From Segniliparus rugosus ATCC BAA-974 (GTDB lineage Bacteria; Actinomycetota; Actinomycetes; Mycobacteriales; Mycobacteriaceae), in assembly GCF_000185725.2 (NCBI RefSeq), contig NZ_KI391954.1, forward strand, positions 620,001 to 684,000: 64,000 nt of DNA, in the 5' to 3' direction. Of this stretch, positions 42,502 through 51,976 are shown one piece after another; the first letter of the stretch is position 1, and every line of letters begins with the position of its first letter. The position numbers and the translations under genes are program-made. Under the pieces are notes generated by a model. It was not told where the DNA came from. It saw only the letters and a list, made by a program, of their open reading frames with translations, and searched no databases.

Positions 42502-45189
42502 GTGACGACGAAGACCAGCTCCAGGGCACGGAGCAGCTCCAAGGCTCAGAGCGCCTCTGCCGCCGGCCGCAAAGGCACGGCGCAGCGGCGCAAGTCTGCC
42601 CCCTCGACCAGGAAGGCCGCTGCGGCGCGCAAATCTGCGGGCGGGGGCAACGGGATGAAGGTTGCCGCCGGGCTGGGCAGGGGAGTCGGCGCGGGGTTCT
42701 CGCTTCTGGCGCGGGGCCTCGGCTCTGCGGTGCGCTCGATCGGCCCTCGGGAGGAGTCCGGGCCGGGCCGGGCGCGGTTCGCCGACAGCGGCATGTCTCA
42801 ATTGCCGACGGGCTGGGGCGACGAGGGCTACGGGGATGTCGACGTCTACGGCGACGAGCGCGGGCCAGGCCAGCACGAGGGGCATCGCCGGGACGGCGCG
42901 GCGCTCGCGCTCCTCGGCGCGTCGGTCATCCTGGCGGGCAGTTTGTGGTCGCACGTCGGCGGTCCGGCCGGGGCTTTGGTCGCCGCCGGGGTCCGGGCGG
43001 TCGTCGGCTCGGCCGCGAACCTCTTGCCGATCCTGTTCGGCGTGCTGGCGTTCGTGCTGCTGCGCCGCGAGCCCAACCCGCAGACCCGTCCGAGGCTGCT
43101 CCTCGGCTCGGGGCTGCTCGCCGCGTCCGTCCTCGGCCTGTGGCACCTGGTCTCGGGCTCCCCGCAGACCCCGGAGGGCCGGGCGAGCGCGGGCGGTTTC
43201 CTCGGCTACACCTTCGCCGGGCCGCTCGCCGACGGTTTCTCCTCGTGGGTGGCGGGCGCGCTGCTCCTGCTCGTCGGGGCGTTCGGCGCGCTGATCGTCA
43301 GCGGGGCGACCATTCGCGAGCTCACGGCGAACGCGCAGTCGCGCTTGTCGCAGCTGCCGAGCCCCGCGGTGTCGCGAGACCGCGCGGAGTACCGGACTTC
43401 CCATCCGCAGCCCTCGGACCAGACGGACGAGCTCGACGTGCCGTTCTTCGATGCGGCGCAGGCGGACGAGGCGTTCGCCGAGCCCGAAGAGGAGCCGATC
43501 CCCGCGCCTCGGGTGCGCCGGCGCAAACCCGCCGCGCCGGAGCCGGCTGCGGAGGCCGCGCCCCCGGCCCCGGTCGCCGCGCAGGAAGCCGTGGTCCAGG
43601 CGGTCGCCCCCGAGACGGTCGCGCCCCAGGAGAGCCGCCCGCCCGCCGTCGAGGCTCCCGGCCACCAGCTGGAGCTCCCCGAGGCCCCGCCCGCGCCGGG
43701 GGATTACATCCTCCCCGCCGCGCGCATCCTCAAGCTCGGCGAGCCGCCGAAGAAGCACAGCGCCGCGAACGACACGATGATCAAGGCGATCGACGGGGTG
43801 TTCGCCGAGTTCAACGTGAACGCCAGGGTCACCGGGTACACCCGTGGCCCGACCGTCACCCGCTACGAGGTGGAGCTCGGCCCCGCCGTCAAGGTGGAGA
43901 AGATCACCAACCTGACCCGCAACATCGCCTACGCGGTCGCGACGGACAGCGTGCGCCTGCTCGCGCCGATCCCCGGCAAGTCCGCCGTGGGCATCGAGGT
44001 GCCCAACACCGACCGCGAGATGGTCCGCCTCGGCGACGTGCTCGCCGCGCCGGCCGCGCGCCAGGAGCGCCACCCGCTGGTCATCGGGCTCGGCAAGGAC
44101 ATCGACGGGCAGTTCGTCACCGCGAACCTGGCCAAGATGCCGCACCTTTTGGTCGCGGGCTCCACCGGCTCGGGCAAGTCCAGCTTCGTGAACTCGATGC
44201 TGGTCTCCCTGCTCATGCGGGCCAAGCCCGAGCAGGTGCGCCTGATCCTCATCGATCCGAAGATGGTCGAGCTCACCCCGTACGAGGGCGTGCCGCACCT
44301 GATCACCCCCATCATCACCGAGCCGAAAAAAGCCGCGGCGGCCCTCGCCTGGCTCGTGGAGGAGATGGAGCAGCGCTACAAAGACATGCAGATGAACAAG
44401 GTCCGCCACATCGACGACTTCAACGCCGGGGTGCGCGAGGGCCGGATCGTCACCCCGCTGGGCTCCGAGCGCGAGATGCGTCCGTACCCGTACATCCTCG
44501 CCATCGTGGACGAGCTCGCCGACCTCATGATGACCGCGCCGCGCGACGTGGAGGAGGCTATCGTGCGGATCACCCAGAAGGCCCGCGCGGCGGGCATCCA
44601 CCTGGTGCTCGCCACGCAGCGGCCCTCGGTGGACGTGGTCACCGGCCTGATCAAGACGAACGTGCCGTCCCGGCTCGCGTTCGCGACCTCCTCGCTCACC
44701 GACTCTCGGGTCATCCTCGACCAGCCGGGCGCCGAGAAGCTCATCGGCATGGGCGACGGCCTCTTCCTGCCGATGGGCGCGAACCGTCCGCAGCGTCTGC
44801 AGGGCGCGTACATCTCCGACGAGGAGATCGCGGACGTCGTCTCCTCGGTCAAAGACCAGGCCGAGCCGGAGTACAACGAGGGCGTCACCACCACGCAGAG
44901 CGTCGCAGCGGGCTCTGGGAAGGCGGACGCGGAGCCGTCCAGCGACCTCGGGCCGTTCCTGCAGGCGGTGGACCTTGTGGTGCGCAGCCAGCTCGGCTCC
45001 ACCTCCATGCTCCAGCGCAAGCTGCGGGTCGGGTTCGCCAAGGCGGGCCGCCTGATGGACATGATGGAGAACAACGGCGTGGTGGGCCCGTCCGAGGGCT
45101 CGAAGCCTCGTGAGGTGTTGTATAAGCCGGAGGAGTTGGAGGAGTTGTTGGCGCAGTTGGGCGCTTTGCCGCCGGAGGCGTTGGAGTAG
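42502..45189 (+). CDS. ftsK: FtsK/SpoIIIE DNA translocase
   Basis: 895 residues. Septum-anchored motor that pumps chromosome ends into daughter cells. N-terminal Lys/Ser/Ala-rich stretch, four membrane helices (about 135-275), an acidic/Pro-rich linker (about 300-405), then the motor: alpha domain [20 protein letters not shown], Walker A GSTGSGKS, Walker [34 protein letters not shown]-terminal gamma winged helix ([20 protein letters not shown]) ends LPPEALE. GTG start is supported by a leaderless promoter. Its last 150 bp are duplicated immediately downstream. Confidence 0.95.
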   Translation: MTTKTSSRARSSSKAQSASAAGRKGTAQRRKSAPSTRKAAAARKSAGGGNGMKVAAGLGRGVGAGFSLLARGLGSAVRSIGPREESGPGRARFADSGMSQLPTGWGDEGYGDVDVYGDERGPGQHEGHRRDGAALALLGASVILAGSLWSHVGGPAGALVAAGVRAVVGSAANLLPILFGVLAFVLLRREPNPQTRPRLLLGSGLLAASVLGLWHLVSGSPQTPEGRASAGGFLGYTFAGPLADGFSSWVAGALLLLVGAFGALIVSGATIRELTANAQSRLSQLPSPAVSRDRAEYRTSHPQPSDQTDELDVPFFDAAQADEAFAEPEEEPIPAPRVRRRKPAAPEPAAEAAPPAPVAAQEAVVQAVAPETVAPQESRPPAVEAPGHQLELPEAPPAPGDYILPAARILKLGEPPKKHSAANDTMIKAIDGVFAEFNVNARVTGYTRGPTVTRYEVELGPAVKVEKITNLTRNIAYAVATDSVRLLAPIPGKSAVGIEVPNTDREMVRLGDVLAAPAARQERHPLVIGLGKDIDGQFVTANLAKMPHLLVAGSTGSGKSSFVNSMLVSLLMRAKPEQVRLILIDPKMVELTPYEGVPHLITPIITEPKKAAAALAWLVEEMEQRYKDMQMNKVRHIDDFNAGVREGRIVTPLGSEREMRPYPYILAIVDELADLMMTAPRDVEEAIVRITQKARAAGIHLVLATQRPSVDVVTGLIKTNVPSRLAFATSSLTDSRVILDQPGAEKLIGMGDGLFLPMGANRPQRLQGAYISDEEIADVVSSVKDQAEPEYNEGVTTTQSVAAGSGKADAEPSSDLGPFLQAVDLVVRSQLGSTSMLQRKLRVGFAKAGRLMDMMENNGVVGPSEGSKPREVLYKPEELEELLAQLGALPPEALE

Positions 45190-45346
45190 GGCGGGCCGCC
45201 TGATGCGGTGCTTGATGGGAGAACAACGGCGTGGTGGGCCTGTCTGAGGGCTCGAAGCCTCGTGAGGTGTTGTATAAGCCGGAGGAGTTGGAGGAGTTGT
45301 TGGCGCAGTTGGGCGCTTTGCCGCCGGAGGCGTTGGAGTAGGGCGG
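45042..45346 (+). repeat. About 150-bp tandem duplication of the ftsK 3' end
   Basis: 45042-45194 (the last ~50 codons of ftsK plus its stop) recurs at 45190-45346. The 3' 120 bp are nearly identical, including the unusual TTG-rich run GAGGAGTTGGAGGAGTTGTT. Differences cluster near the left junction (GACAT against CGGTGCTT, one inserted G). Copy 2 lies after the stop codon and is not needed for FtsK. Confidence 0.9.
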
Positions 45347-45363
45347 AGGCGTTGGGGTCAGCC

Positions 45364-46500
45364 TCAGCCGACTTGGTCGAACCGCAGGATCTCGCCGGTA
45401 CGAGGATCGCTGCGGGCGAGCCAATTGCCGGAGCTTCCGGGTCGGCCTGCGCCCATAGCGCGCAGGGAGCAGTCGAGATACCAGCGGTTGCCGACCCTGG
45501 CCATGCGATAGGAGGCGCGGGACGAGGAGAGCACGCTCCCGTCGGCTTTCTTCGCGGCTTGCAGGTCGAGCCCGAGGTTCAAGGCGGCGACGAGTTCGGC
45601 GGGCTTGGCCTCGTCCACCGGTCCTAGCGGCTCCCACACAGCTGGGGCCGGATCGGGGTCGCCGGGCACGGCTCCGGGGCTCTCGCCGCCGCCACACGCC
45701 CGCTCGCCGGGCAGGGTCGCGGCGATCGTCAACCGCACCGGAGGAGGGGCGACGCGGACCGGCTCGGTTGAGATCTCCGGTTCGACCGTGCCGGCGAATT
45801 GCGGCCCGGACGGGAGATCCCCATCGTCCAACGGCGTGCAGAGCACGGAGCCATAGCTGGAGCCGCGCAGCTCGGCGGGCCGCAGCGGTCGCGGCAGCGG
45901 CCAGGGTTTCGCCCCCTCGCGTTCGAGCAGGCTCGAGTAGGAGAGCGTCGCCACAGGCTGGCGCAGGTATGGGGCGGATGGCCCGGCGTTCTTCGCGATC
46001 AGCCCTTGCGCTTGGGCGAGCACGGCCCGGAGCGCGCGCCGCGCGCCGTTGTCGTAGTCCGAGTTGTCCAACCAGTCCACGGAGAGCGAGACGATGCGAT
46101 CGCCGTCGCGGACCCGGATCGCTTCGCTGGGGACGTCTGTCACGAGCACGTCTTGATAGTCCAGCCCTTTGGCCAGCTCCTCCCGCACGGCCGTGACCGC
46201 GTTGTCGAACGCTGGCTGCGGCAACGCCGCGACGGTGTACCCGGTCGGCGATCCCGCGTCCTGGCGGACGACCGTCCCGTCCCCGAGCAGCATCACCAGG
46301 CCGAATCTGCCGACCTGGCTCAGTGTCTCCAGCCGCAGCACGATGGTCTCCTCAGGCGGGCCCGCAGGTCCTGCCGCGACCGTCTCCGGGCGTCGCGGGA
46401 CGGGGGAAACGCCCGAAGCCAGCTGCGTGTAGAGCGCCGCCGTCAGCGCGAGCGCCGCGAGGGCGACGAGGCCGAAGACGATTTTGAGCTTTCCCCGCAT
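45364..46500 (-). CDS. Secreted or membrane-anchored protein of unknown function
   Basis: 378 residues, no family recognised. One N-terminal hydrophobic segment (IVFGLVALAALALTAALYTQL) serves as signal or anchor. The outer part begins with a strand-rich domain (ETIVLRLETLSQVGRFGLVM, then VTDVPSEAIRVRDGDRIVSL), followed by a Pro-rich stretch, and ends with a second domain (NLGLDLQAAKKADG, YRMARVGNRWYLDCSL). GGGGAGG lies upstream of the ATG. Convergent with ftsK, ending 18 bp beyond the duplicated ftsK tail. Confidence 0.75.
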   Translation of the reverse strand: MRGKLKIVFGLVALAALALTAALYTQLASGVSPVPRRPETVAAGPAGPPEETIVLRLETLSQVGRFGLVMLLGDGTVVRQDAGSPTGYTVAALPQPAFDNAVTAVREELAKGLDYQDVLVTDVPSEAIRVRDGDRIVSLSVDWLDNSDYDNGARRALRAVLAQAQGLIAKNAGPSAPYLRQPVATLSYSSLLEREGAKPWPLPRPLRPAELRGSSYGSVLCTPLDDGDLPSGPQFAGTVEPEISTEPVRVAPPPVRLTIAATLPGERACGGGESPGAVPGDPDPAPAVWEPLGPVDEAKPAELVAALNLGLDLQAAKKADGSVLSSSRASYRMARVGNRWYLDCSLRAMGAGRPGSSGNWLARSDPRTGEILRFDQVG

Positions 46501-46610
46501 AAGCGCCTCCCCGATGTTTCCGTCAGTCTACCGCGCGGAGCCGCGCTCCCCGCCGGACGCCGTGAGGGTGTGTGCGGTAGACTGGAGGTGCCCTGCTTCC
46601 TCGGGGCAAT

Positions 46611-46762
46611 CGGAGGGGAGTATTCCTCCCGCGACAGTTTCGTCAGCACGGTTCTCGCGAACCCGGAACTGTCGGCCGGACCTTCTGGTGCGGCGGAAGA
46701 GACCTCCGGTGGTTTTTTCGTGCCCGCGATCTCCCGAGTATCGCGGCCCTGCCACCGGAGGT
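46611..46762 (+). promoter_or_regulatory. yybP-ykoY manganese riboswitch controlling terC
   Basis: Leader of the terC gene. Conserved segments: GGGGAGTA (46615-46622) and CGTCAGCACG (46641-46650). The closing helix pairs CGGAGG (46611-46616) with CCTCCG (46703-46708). The same strand reads ACCTCCGGTGG at 46702-46712, the exact complement of CCACCGGAGGT at 46752-46762, which contains the GGAGGT ribosome-binding site 7 nt before the ATG. The two pairings exclude each other, giving a translational on-switch: metal binding holds the first helix and frees the ribosome site. A U6 run (46713-46718) and a side hairpin (46723-46746) lie between. Confidence 0.8.
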
Positions 46763-46769
46763 TCGTTTT

Positions 46770-47714
46770 ATGCCGTCGCCGCTCATCTGGACCGTCACGG
46801 TCGCCCTGCTGCTCGTCCTGTTCGCGTTCGACTTCATCGTGCAAGCCCGCAAAGCCCACGAGCCGTCCACCAGGGAGGCCGCGCTGTGGTGCGGGGGTTA
46901 TTTCGCGCTCGCGCTCGTCTTCGGGGCCGCGATGGCCGTCTGGTGGGACAGCGCGCGGGCCACCGAGTTCGTGGCGGGCTACGTGACCGAGCTGTCGCTT
47001 TCGGTGGACAACCTCTTCGTCTTCCTGCTCATCATGTCCCGGAACCGCATCCCGAGAGAGCGCCAGCAGAAGGTGCTCCTGCTCGGGATCGCCATCGCGT
47101 TGGCCGCCCGCGCGGTGTTCATCTTCCTCGGCGCGGCGGTGATCAACGCGTTCAGCTGGACGTTCTACCTCTTCGGCGCGTACCTCGTGTTCGTCGCCCT
47201 CCGGCTCGCCTTCCAGAAGGAGGAGTCCCACGACGTGGAGCCGGAGACGGAGAGCCGCATGGCCCGGCTCCTTTCGCGATGGCTGCCGGTGACGCGGCAG
47301 TTCCACGGGGGCGCGCTGGTGGCGCGCGAGGGCGGGAAGCTCCTGGCCACACCGATCCTGCTGGCCTTGGTCACCCTCGGGCTCACTGACGTGCTCTTCG
47401 CCTTGGACTCCATCCCCGCGATCTACGGCCTCACCGACCAGTCCTACATCGTGCTCACCGCCAACGCGTTCGCGCTCATGGGCCTGCGGCAGCTGTACTT
47501 CCTCATCGGCGGGCTCTTAGACCGCCTGGTGTACCTGTCCTACGGCCTCGCGGCGATCCTCGTGTTCATCGGGGCCAAGCTCATCCTCCACGCCGCGCAC
47601 GAGAGCGGCGCGGGCGTGCCGGAGATCTCCACGCCGCTCTCGCTCGCCGTGATCGCCTCGGTGCTCGTCGTCGTGGTGGCGGCGAGCCTGGTCAAGACGC
47701 GCGGCCCCCGCTAG
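46770..47714 (+). CDS. TerC family metal exporter
   Basis: 314 residues, about eight membrane helices. TerC/Alx proteins export manganese (and possibly other metals), in some bacteria during metalation of secreted enzymes. Signature ELSLSVDNLFVFLLIM with the conserved Asp/Asn, and the second repeat LTDVLFALDSIPAIYGLT. The Mn riboswitch in front supports a manganese role. ATG 46770 follows GGAGGT. Confidence 0.92.
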   Translation: MPSPLIWTVTVALLLVLFAFDFIVQARKAHEPSTREAALWCGGYFALALVFGAAMAVWWDSARATEFVAGYVTELSLSVDNLFVFLLIMSRNRIPRERQQKVLLLGIAIALAARAVFIFLGAAVINAFSWTFYLFGAYLVFVALRLAFQKEESHDVEPETESRMARLLSRWLPVTRQFHGGALVAREGGKLLATPILLALVTLGLTDVLFALDSIPAIYGLTDQSYIVLTANAFALMGLRQLYFLIGGLLDRLVYLSYGLAAILVFIGAKLILHAAHESGAGVPEISTPLSLAVIASVLVVVVAASLVKTRGPR

Positions 47715-47736
47715 CCCGAGCGGCGTGAGACGGGCT

Positions 47737-48240
47737 TTAGAGCTGCAACAGCATGCGGGTATTCCCCAGCGTGTTCGGCTTGATCGAGCTGAGGTCGAGG
47801 AATTCCGCGACGCCTTTGTCGTAGGATTTGAGCATCTCCTCGTACACCTCGGGGGTGACCGGGGTGCCCTCGATGGGGACGAATCCGTGCCTGCCGAAGA
47901 ACGTTGTCTCGAAGGTCAGCACGAAGAGCTTCTTCAGCTCGAGCTCCTGGGCGTGCTCGACCAGCCGACGCACCAAAGCGTGCCCGACCCCCTTGCCGTG
48001 GCAGTCCGGGCGGACCGCGACCGTGCGCAGCTCGCCCAGATCGGACCAGAGGACGTGCAACGCCCCGCACCCGACGACCGTCCTGTCGAGCTCGGCGACC
48101 CAGAATTCTTGCACTGCCTCATAGAGGGTGACGAGGCTTTTCTCCAGGAGGATGCGGCCCGCGTACGCGTCGACGAGATCTTTGAGCGAGGGCACGTCGG
48201 AGACTCTGGCGCGGCGGACAACCGGGGCAGGGGGGTGCAT
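47737..48240 (-). CDS. argA: Amino-acid N-acetyltransferase (ArgA-type, Rv2747 homologue)
   Basis: 167 residues. GNAT acetyltransferase; Rv2747 makes N-acetylglutamate or N-acetylglutamine as first step of arginine synthesis. Motif A RTVAVRPDCHGKGVGHALVRR, then LFVLTFETTFFGRHGFVPIEG as in the family. ATG 48240 has a leaderless promoter. It neighbours ftsK and pgsA3 as in M. tuberculosis. Confidence 0.9.
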   Translation of the reverse strand: MHPPAPVVRRARVSDVPSLKDLVDAYAGRILLEKSLVTLYEAVQEFWVAELDRTVVGCGALHVLWSDLGELRTVAVRPDCHGKGVGHALVRRLVEHAQELELKKLFVLTFETTFFGRHGFVPIEGTPVTPEVYEEMLKSYDKGVAEFLDLSSIKPNTLGNTRMLLQL

Positions 48241-48246
48241 CTGAGC

Positions 48247-48252
48247 ACAGTA
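48247..48252 (-). promoter_or_regulatory. -10 box TACTGT, leaderless promoter of argA
   Basis: On the minus strand TACTGT is followed by 6 nt and ATG 48240. It is divergent from the pgsA promoter 15 bp away. Confidence 0.5.
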
Positions 48253-48266
48253 GCGCAGGCGCAGCT

Positions 48267-48272
48267 TATCCT
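48267..48272 (+). promoter_or_regulatory. -10 box TATCCT, leaderless promoter of pgsA
   Basis: TATCCT is followed by 7 nt and GTG 48280. Confidence 0.5.
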
Positions 48273-48279
48273 TGAGCCT

Positions 48280-48900
48280 GTGGTATCCGAGCGCGCAGCA
48301 CCGCCGAGTTCGCTGAACCTCGCCAACGCCTTGACCGGGCTGCGCCTCGCGGCGGTCCCGGTGTTCCTCGTCGCGCTCTTCGCGGGCGACGGGCACGACC
48401 CGTTCTGGCGGTGGGCGGCGTTCGGCGTCTTTGTGGCCGCCTGCGTCACCGACCAGCTCGACGGCTATCTCGCCAGGCGGTTCGACATGGTCACCGAGCT
48501 CGGCAAGTTCGCCGACCCGGTCGCGGACAAGGCGCTGATCGGATCGGCTCTGGTCGGGCTCTCGCTGCTCGCGGAGCTGTCCTGGTGGGCGACCGGGGTG
48601 ATCATCTTGCGTGAGGCGGGGGTGACGGCGCTGCGGGTGTGGGCGCTGTCCGACGGCGTGGTCGCGGCCAGCATTGGCGGCAAGATCAAGACGATGCTGC
48701 AGGCGGTCGCCATCGGTCTGCTCATCGCGCCGCTGCCGCAGACGTGGCGGCCCTTCCTCATGGCGCTGGTCGTGGCCGCGGTCGTGGTGACCGTCGGGAC
48801 CGGCCTCGACTACGCTTGGCGCATTGGCCGGGGCAAGTTGAGCAAGCCGGGACGCTGCGCGGCCCAAGGGCGCAGGGCGGAAGAGGAGACGAGCAGATGA
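48280..48900 (+). CDS. pgsA3: CDP-diacylglycerol-glycerol-3-phosphate 3-phosphatidyltransferase-type enzyme
   Basis: 206 residues. CDP-alcohol phosphatidyltransferase with the signature D-x2-DG-x2-AR-x8-G-x3-D-x3-D (DQLDGYLARRF, then GKFADPVADK). About four to six membrane helices. GTG 48280 is chosen for its leaderless promoter and for the N-terminal VSERAAPPSSLNLANALTGL before the first helix. ATGA overlap with cinA. Product presumably phosphatidylglycerophosphate. Confidence 0.9.
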   Translation: MVSERAAPPSSLNLANALTGLRLAAVPVFLVALFAGDGHDPFWRWAAFGVFVAACVTDQLDGYLARRFDMVTELGKFADPVADKALIGSALVGLSLLAELSWWATGVIILREAGVTALRVWALSDGVVAASIGGKIKTMLQAVAIGLLIAPLPQTWRPFLMALVVAAVVVTVGTGLDYAWRIGRGKLSKPGRCAAQGRRAEEETSR

Positions 48901-49406
48901 GCGATCCACTGGTCGCGTCGACGAAGGCGTGGCAGCTGGTCTCCCTGCTCGCGGCGCACGGGCAGACCGTCGCGACGGCGGAATCGCTCACCGGAGGGCT
49001 CTTGTCTGCGACGCTGGCGGGGGTCTCGGGCGCTTCGTCGGTGCTGCGCGGCGGCCTGGTGGTGTACGCGACGGACCTGAAGGCTTCGCTGGCCGGGGTG
49101 ACGCCCGCCGTGCTCGAGGACCTCGGCGCGGTGTCGGTCCGCACGGCGACCGAGCTCGCGATCGGGGCGGCCCGGACCTGCCAGGCCACCTGGGGGATCG
49201 GGGTCACCGGGGTGGCGGGCCCGGAGCCGCAGGAAGGCAAAGCGCCGGGCACGGTGTACATCGCGATCACCAGAGGGGTGATGGGGCCGGTGGAGGTGCT
49301 CACCCCGGAGCTTTCCGGAGACCGGTGGGACATCCGGCTCGGCGCGGTGAACGCCGCCATCGACGGCTTGCTGCAGCGGCTCGCCTGGATCTCCGGGAAG
49401 AACTGA
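48897..49406 (+). CDS. cinA: CinA C-terminal domain protein (PncC-type amidohydrolase)
   Basis: 169 residues. Corresponds to the C-terminal CinA domain, which in other bacteria deamidates nicotinamide mononucleotide. Motifs: VATAESLTGGLLSATLAGV with catalytic Ser, and WGIGVTGVAGPEPQEGKAPG. Follows pgsA3 with an ATGA overlap, as in M. tuberculosis (Rv2745c-Rv2746c neighbourhood). Confidence 0.9.
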   Translation: MSDPLVASTKAWQLVSLLAAHGQTVATAESLTGGLLSATLAGVSGASSVLRGGLVVYATDLKASLAGVTPAVLEDLGAVSVRTATELAIGAARTCQATWGIGVTGVAGPEPQEGKAPGTVYIAITRGVMGPVEVLTPELSGDRWDIRLGAVNAAIDGLLQRLAWISGKN

Positions 49407-49543
49407 ACCCCGGAGCGCGTGCGACGATCTCCTGGTCATGCGGATTCTTCGTTCCGTTTCGGGAACAGCGAGGGCAGCTCGTGCGTTAGAGCTATAAGGC
49501 CCGGCATAGAATGAAGACCAGGGCCCACTGCCAAGGAGGTTAT

Positions 49544-49882
49544 ATGGCGATGCTGTTGCGGGAAGCGTTGGGCGCGAGTCTGCGCCAGCTGCGTCTTGGC
49601 CAGCGTAGGACGTTGCGCGAGGTGTCGAACGCTGCCAGCATGAGTTTGGGGTACCTCTCGGAGATCGAGCGGGGGCAGAAAGAGGCTTCGAGCGAGCTGC
49701 TCGCCGCGATCTGCGGCGCGCTCGAGGTGCCGATCCCGCACGTGCTGCGCCAAGCCGGGGACATGATGGAGCCGGTCGGCTCGGACTCGGTCGGCGGGCG
49801 CCATCCGATCGCGGGGGACTCCGGCCCCGCCATCAAGGTGATCATCCCCGCGCCGGGGAAAGCCTCGCTCGCGGTGGCGTGA
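49544..49882 (+). CDS. clgR: ClgR, Clp/Psp stress regulator
   Basis: 112 residues, same length as Rv2745c. XRE-type helix-turn-helix ([40 protein letters not shown]) that activates clp protease genes and the Psp response. ATG 49544 has AAGGAGG upstream; an ATG at 49511 adds only a short non-conserved stretch. Upstream are an operator-like inverted repeat GTTCC-N6-GGAAC (49451-49466) and the motif GTTAGAG (49485-49491), the latter repeated before pspA. Confidence 0.92.
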   Translation: MAMLLREALGASLRQLRLGQRRTLREVSNAASMSLGYLSEIERGQKEASSELLAAICGALEVPIPHVLRQAGDMMEPVGSDSVGGRHPIAGDSGPAIKVIIPAPGKASLAVA

Positions 49883-49975
49883 CCTCGGGGAGCCCGTGCG
49901 CAGTGGGGATTCGGGCGGTTAGAGTAACCTTGAGGACGAGGATCCTGAACTTTCAACACGGAGGCAAAGTAGGCA

Positions 49976-50776
49976 ATGGCGAACCCGTTCGTGAAGGCGT
50001 GGAATTACTTTATCGCGCTGTTCAACGCCAAGATCGATGAGAAAGCGGATCCGAAGATCCAGTTGCAGCAGGCCGTCGAGCACGAGCAGCGCAACCATCA
50101 GGCGCTCGCCCAGCAGGCCGCAGCCGTGATCGGCAACCAGCGCCAGCTGGAGATGCAGTTGAACCGCCAGCTCGCCGACGTGGAGAAATACCAGGCGCAG
50201 GCCCGCCAGGCGCTCGTGATGGCGGACCAGGCCACGGCGAAGGGCGACGCGGCCGCCGCGCAGCAGTACACCAGCGCGGCGGAGGCGATCGCCACGCAGC
50301 TGGTCACCGCGGAGCAGAACGTCGAGAACACGAAGGCGATGCACGACCAGGCGCTGCAGGCCGCGACCAAGGCCAAGCAGGCGGTCGAGCAGAGCGCCCA
50401 GCGCCTGCAAGGCTTCCTCTCCGAGCGCTCCAAGCTGCTCAGCCAGCTCGAACAGGCGAAGATGCAGGAGCGCGTCGCCGCTTCGCTCAACCAGATGAAC
50501 GAGCTCGCCGCGCCCGGCAACACGCCGAACCTTAACGAGGTGCGCGACAAGATCGAGCAGCGCTACGCGAACGCGCTCGGCGCGACCGAGCTGCAGCAGA
50601 ACTCCGTCCAGGGCAAGATGATGGAGGTCCAGCAGGCCACCATCCAAATGGCCGGGCACAGCAGGCTGGAGCAGCTTCGGGCCTCCATCCGGGGCGAAGC
50701 CCTGCCTGCGGGCTCCGCGGAGGCGGCTCCCGCCGCGCCTGCGGTCCCGACCCCGGAGCCTGGCCAGACGGCGTAG
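49976..50776 (+). CDS. pspA: PspA/Vipp1 family phage-shock protein (35-kDa antigen)
   Basis: 266 residues. ESCRT-III-fold peripheral membrane protein that guards membrane integrity. N-terminal amphipathic helix [20 protein letters not shown], then coiled coils rich in Gln/Glu/Ala to about residue 235 and an Ala/Pro tail. GGAGG precedes the ATG. GTTAGAGTAACC at 49918-49929 supplies a possible regulator site and a TAGAGT -10 box. In M. tuberculosis pspA is followed by rv2743c/rv2742c (pspM/pspN); here it is not. Confidence 0.94.
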   Translation: MANPFVKAWNYFIALFNAKIDEKADPKIQLQQAVEHEQRNHQALAQQAAAVIGNQRQLEMQLNRQLADVEKYQAQARQALVMADQATAKGDAAAAQQYTSAAEAIATQLVTAEQNVENTKAMHDQALQAATKAKQAVEQSAQRLQGFLSERSKLLSQLEQAKMQERVAASLNQMNELAAPGNTPNLNEVRDKIEQRYANALGATELQQNSVQGKMMEVQQATIQMAGHSRLEQLRASIRGEALPAGSAEAAPAAPAVPTPEPGQTA

Positions 50777-50785
50777 CACGGCGCC

Positions 50786-51976
50786 GTGCGGATCGCTGTC
50801 GTCGCAGGTCCGGACGCGGGCCACGCGTTGCCCGCGCTCGCGCTCTGCGAACGGTTCCGCGACGCGGGCGACGAGGCGCTCTTGTTCACCGGCGAGCGGT
50901 GGTTCGCCCTCGCGCGCGACCACGAGGTGCCGACGCGGGCATTGGTGGGCCTCGAGCTCGCGCCGGGGGAGCAGGACCTCGACGCGGGCAGGCGCATCCA
51001 CGAGCGCGCGGCCCGCATGGCCGCGCAGCTCGCCCCTCTGCTCGCCGAATTCCGCCCCGACCTCGTGGTCTCGGATGTGTTGACCGCTGGCGGCGGCCTC
51101 GCGGCCGAACTCTTGGGAGTCCCGTGGGCCGAACTCTCGCCGCATCCGCTGTATCTGCCTTCCCGAGGGTTGCCGCCGATCGGCAGCGGCCTTGCTCCGG
51201 GGCGGGGCGTGCGGGGCAGACTCCGCGACACGGTTCTGCGCGCGCTCTCCGCCCGCTCTGTGCGACGAGGCCTCGCGCAGCGCCGGGCGGCGCGCGAGGG
51301 CATCGGACTGCCGCCGAACGGGGCCGAACCGGCGGCGCGGCTCGTCGCCGCGCTTCCGGCGCTGGAAGTCCCGCGTCCGGACTGGCCGGCCGAGGCGGCG
51401 CTGGTCGGACCGGTGCTCGTCGAGGTCTCGGACCAGACGCTGGAGCCTCCGCCGGGGGACGCGCCGCTGGTCGCGCTCGCGCCGTCGACCGCCGCGCAGG
51501 CGGTGGACGGGCTGTGCGAGACGGCGCTCGAGGCGCTCGACCCCGCCGTGCTCGGCAGGCAAGTCCGGCTGGCTGTTTCCACTTTCCGGTGGACAGGGCC
51601 GCCGCTGCCGGATTGGGCCGTGGCCGGGATCGGCAGGCAGGACCAGCTTTTCGGCCAGGCGGCGGTGGTGGTCTGCGGCGGCGGGCACGGGGTGCTCGCG
51701 AAGGCGTTCATGGCCGGAGCCCCGGCGGTCGTCGTGCCGGGGGGCGGCGACCAATGGGAGGTCGCCAAGCGGGCCGAACGGCTCGGCTGCGCCAAAGCGA
51801 TTCGCCCGCTGACCGTCGCCGCGCTGCGCGACGCGGTCCTCGAGCTTATGGACGATCCTGGCTTTCGCGCCGCCGCGCGCCGGGCGGGGGACTCGGCCGG
51901 CCGGGCGGCGGACCCGGTCGCCGTGTGCCGGAGGGCGGCGCGCGCGAGCGGCGAGACGGGGAGCCCATGCGTCTGA
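50786..51976 (+). CDS. UDP-glycosyltransferase-like protein (GT1, Rv2739c homologue)
   Basis: 396 residues. GT-B fold: N-terminal IAVVAGPDAGHALPALALCE (glycan-recognition domain with the nucleotide-free His), C-terminal donor-site block QAAVVVCGGGHGVLAKAFMAGAPAV with GGGDQWEVAKRAERLG, the usual Asp-Gln position. Substrate unknown. GTG 50786 lies inside a 14-bp perfect palindrome (50776-50789). Overlaps the DUF3046 gene by 10 bp. Confidence 0.85.
   Translation: MRIAVVAGPDAGHALPALALCERFRDAGDEALLFTGERWFALARDHEVPTRALVGLELAPGEQDLDAGRRIHERAARMAAQLAPLLAEFRPDLVVSDVLTAGGGLAAELLGVPWAELSPHPLYLPSRGLPPIGSGLAPGRGVRGRLRDTVLRALSARSVRRGLAQRRAAREGIGLPPNGAEPAARLVAALPALEVPRPDWPAEAALVGPVLVEVSDQTLEPPPGDAPLVALAPSTAAQAVDGLCETALEALDPAVLGRQVRLAVSTFRWTGPPLPDWAVAGIGRQDQLFGQAAVVVCGGGHGVLAKAFMAGAPAVVVPGGGDQWEVAKRAERLGCAKAIRPLTVAALRDAVLELMDDPGFRAAARRAGDSAGRAADPVAVCRRAARASGETGSPCV

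Noticed and set aside
45190-45346. A second gene encoding an FtsK gamma domain
   Set aside because: The duplicated segment has no start, lies after the stop and contains small indels; it is treated as a non-coding repeat.
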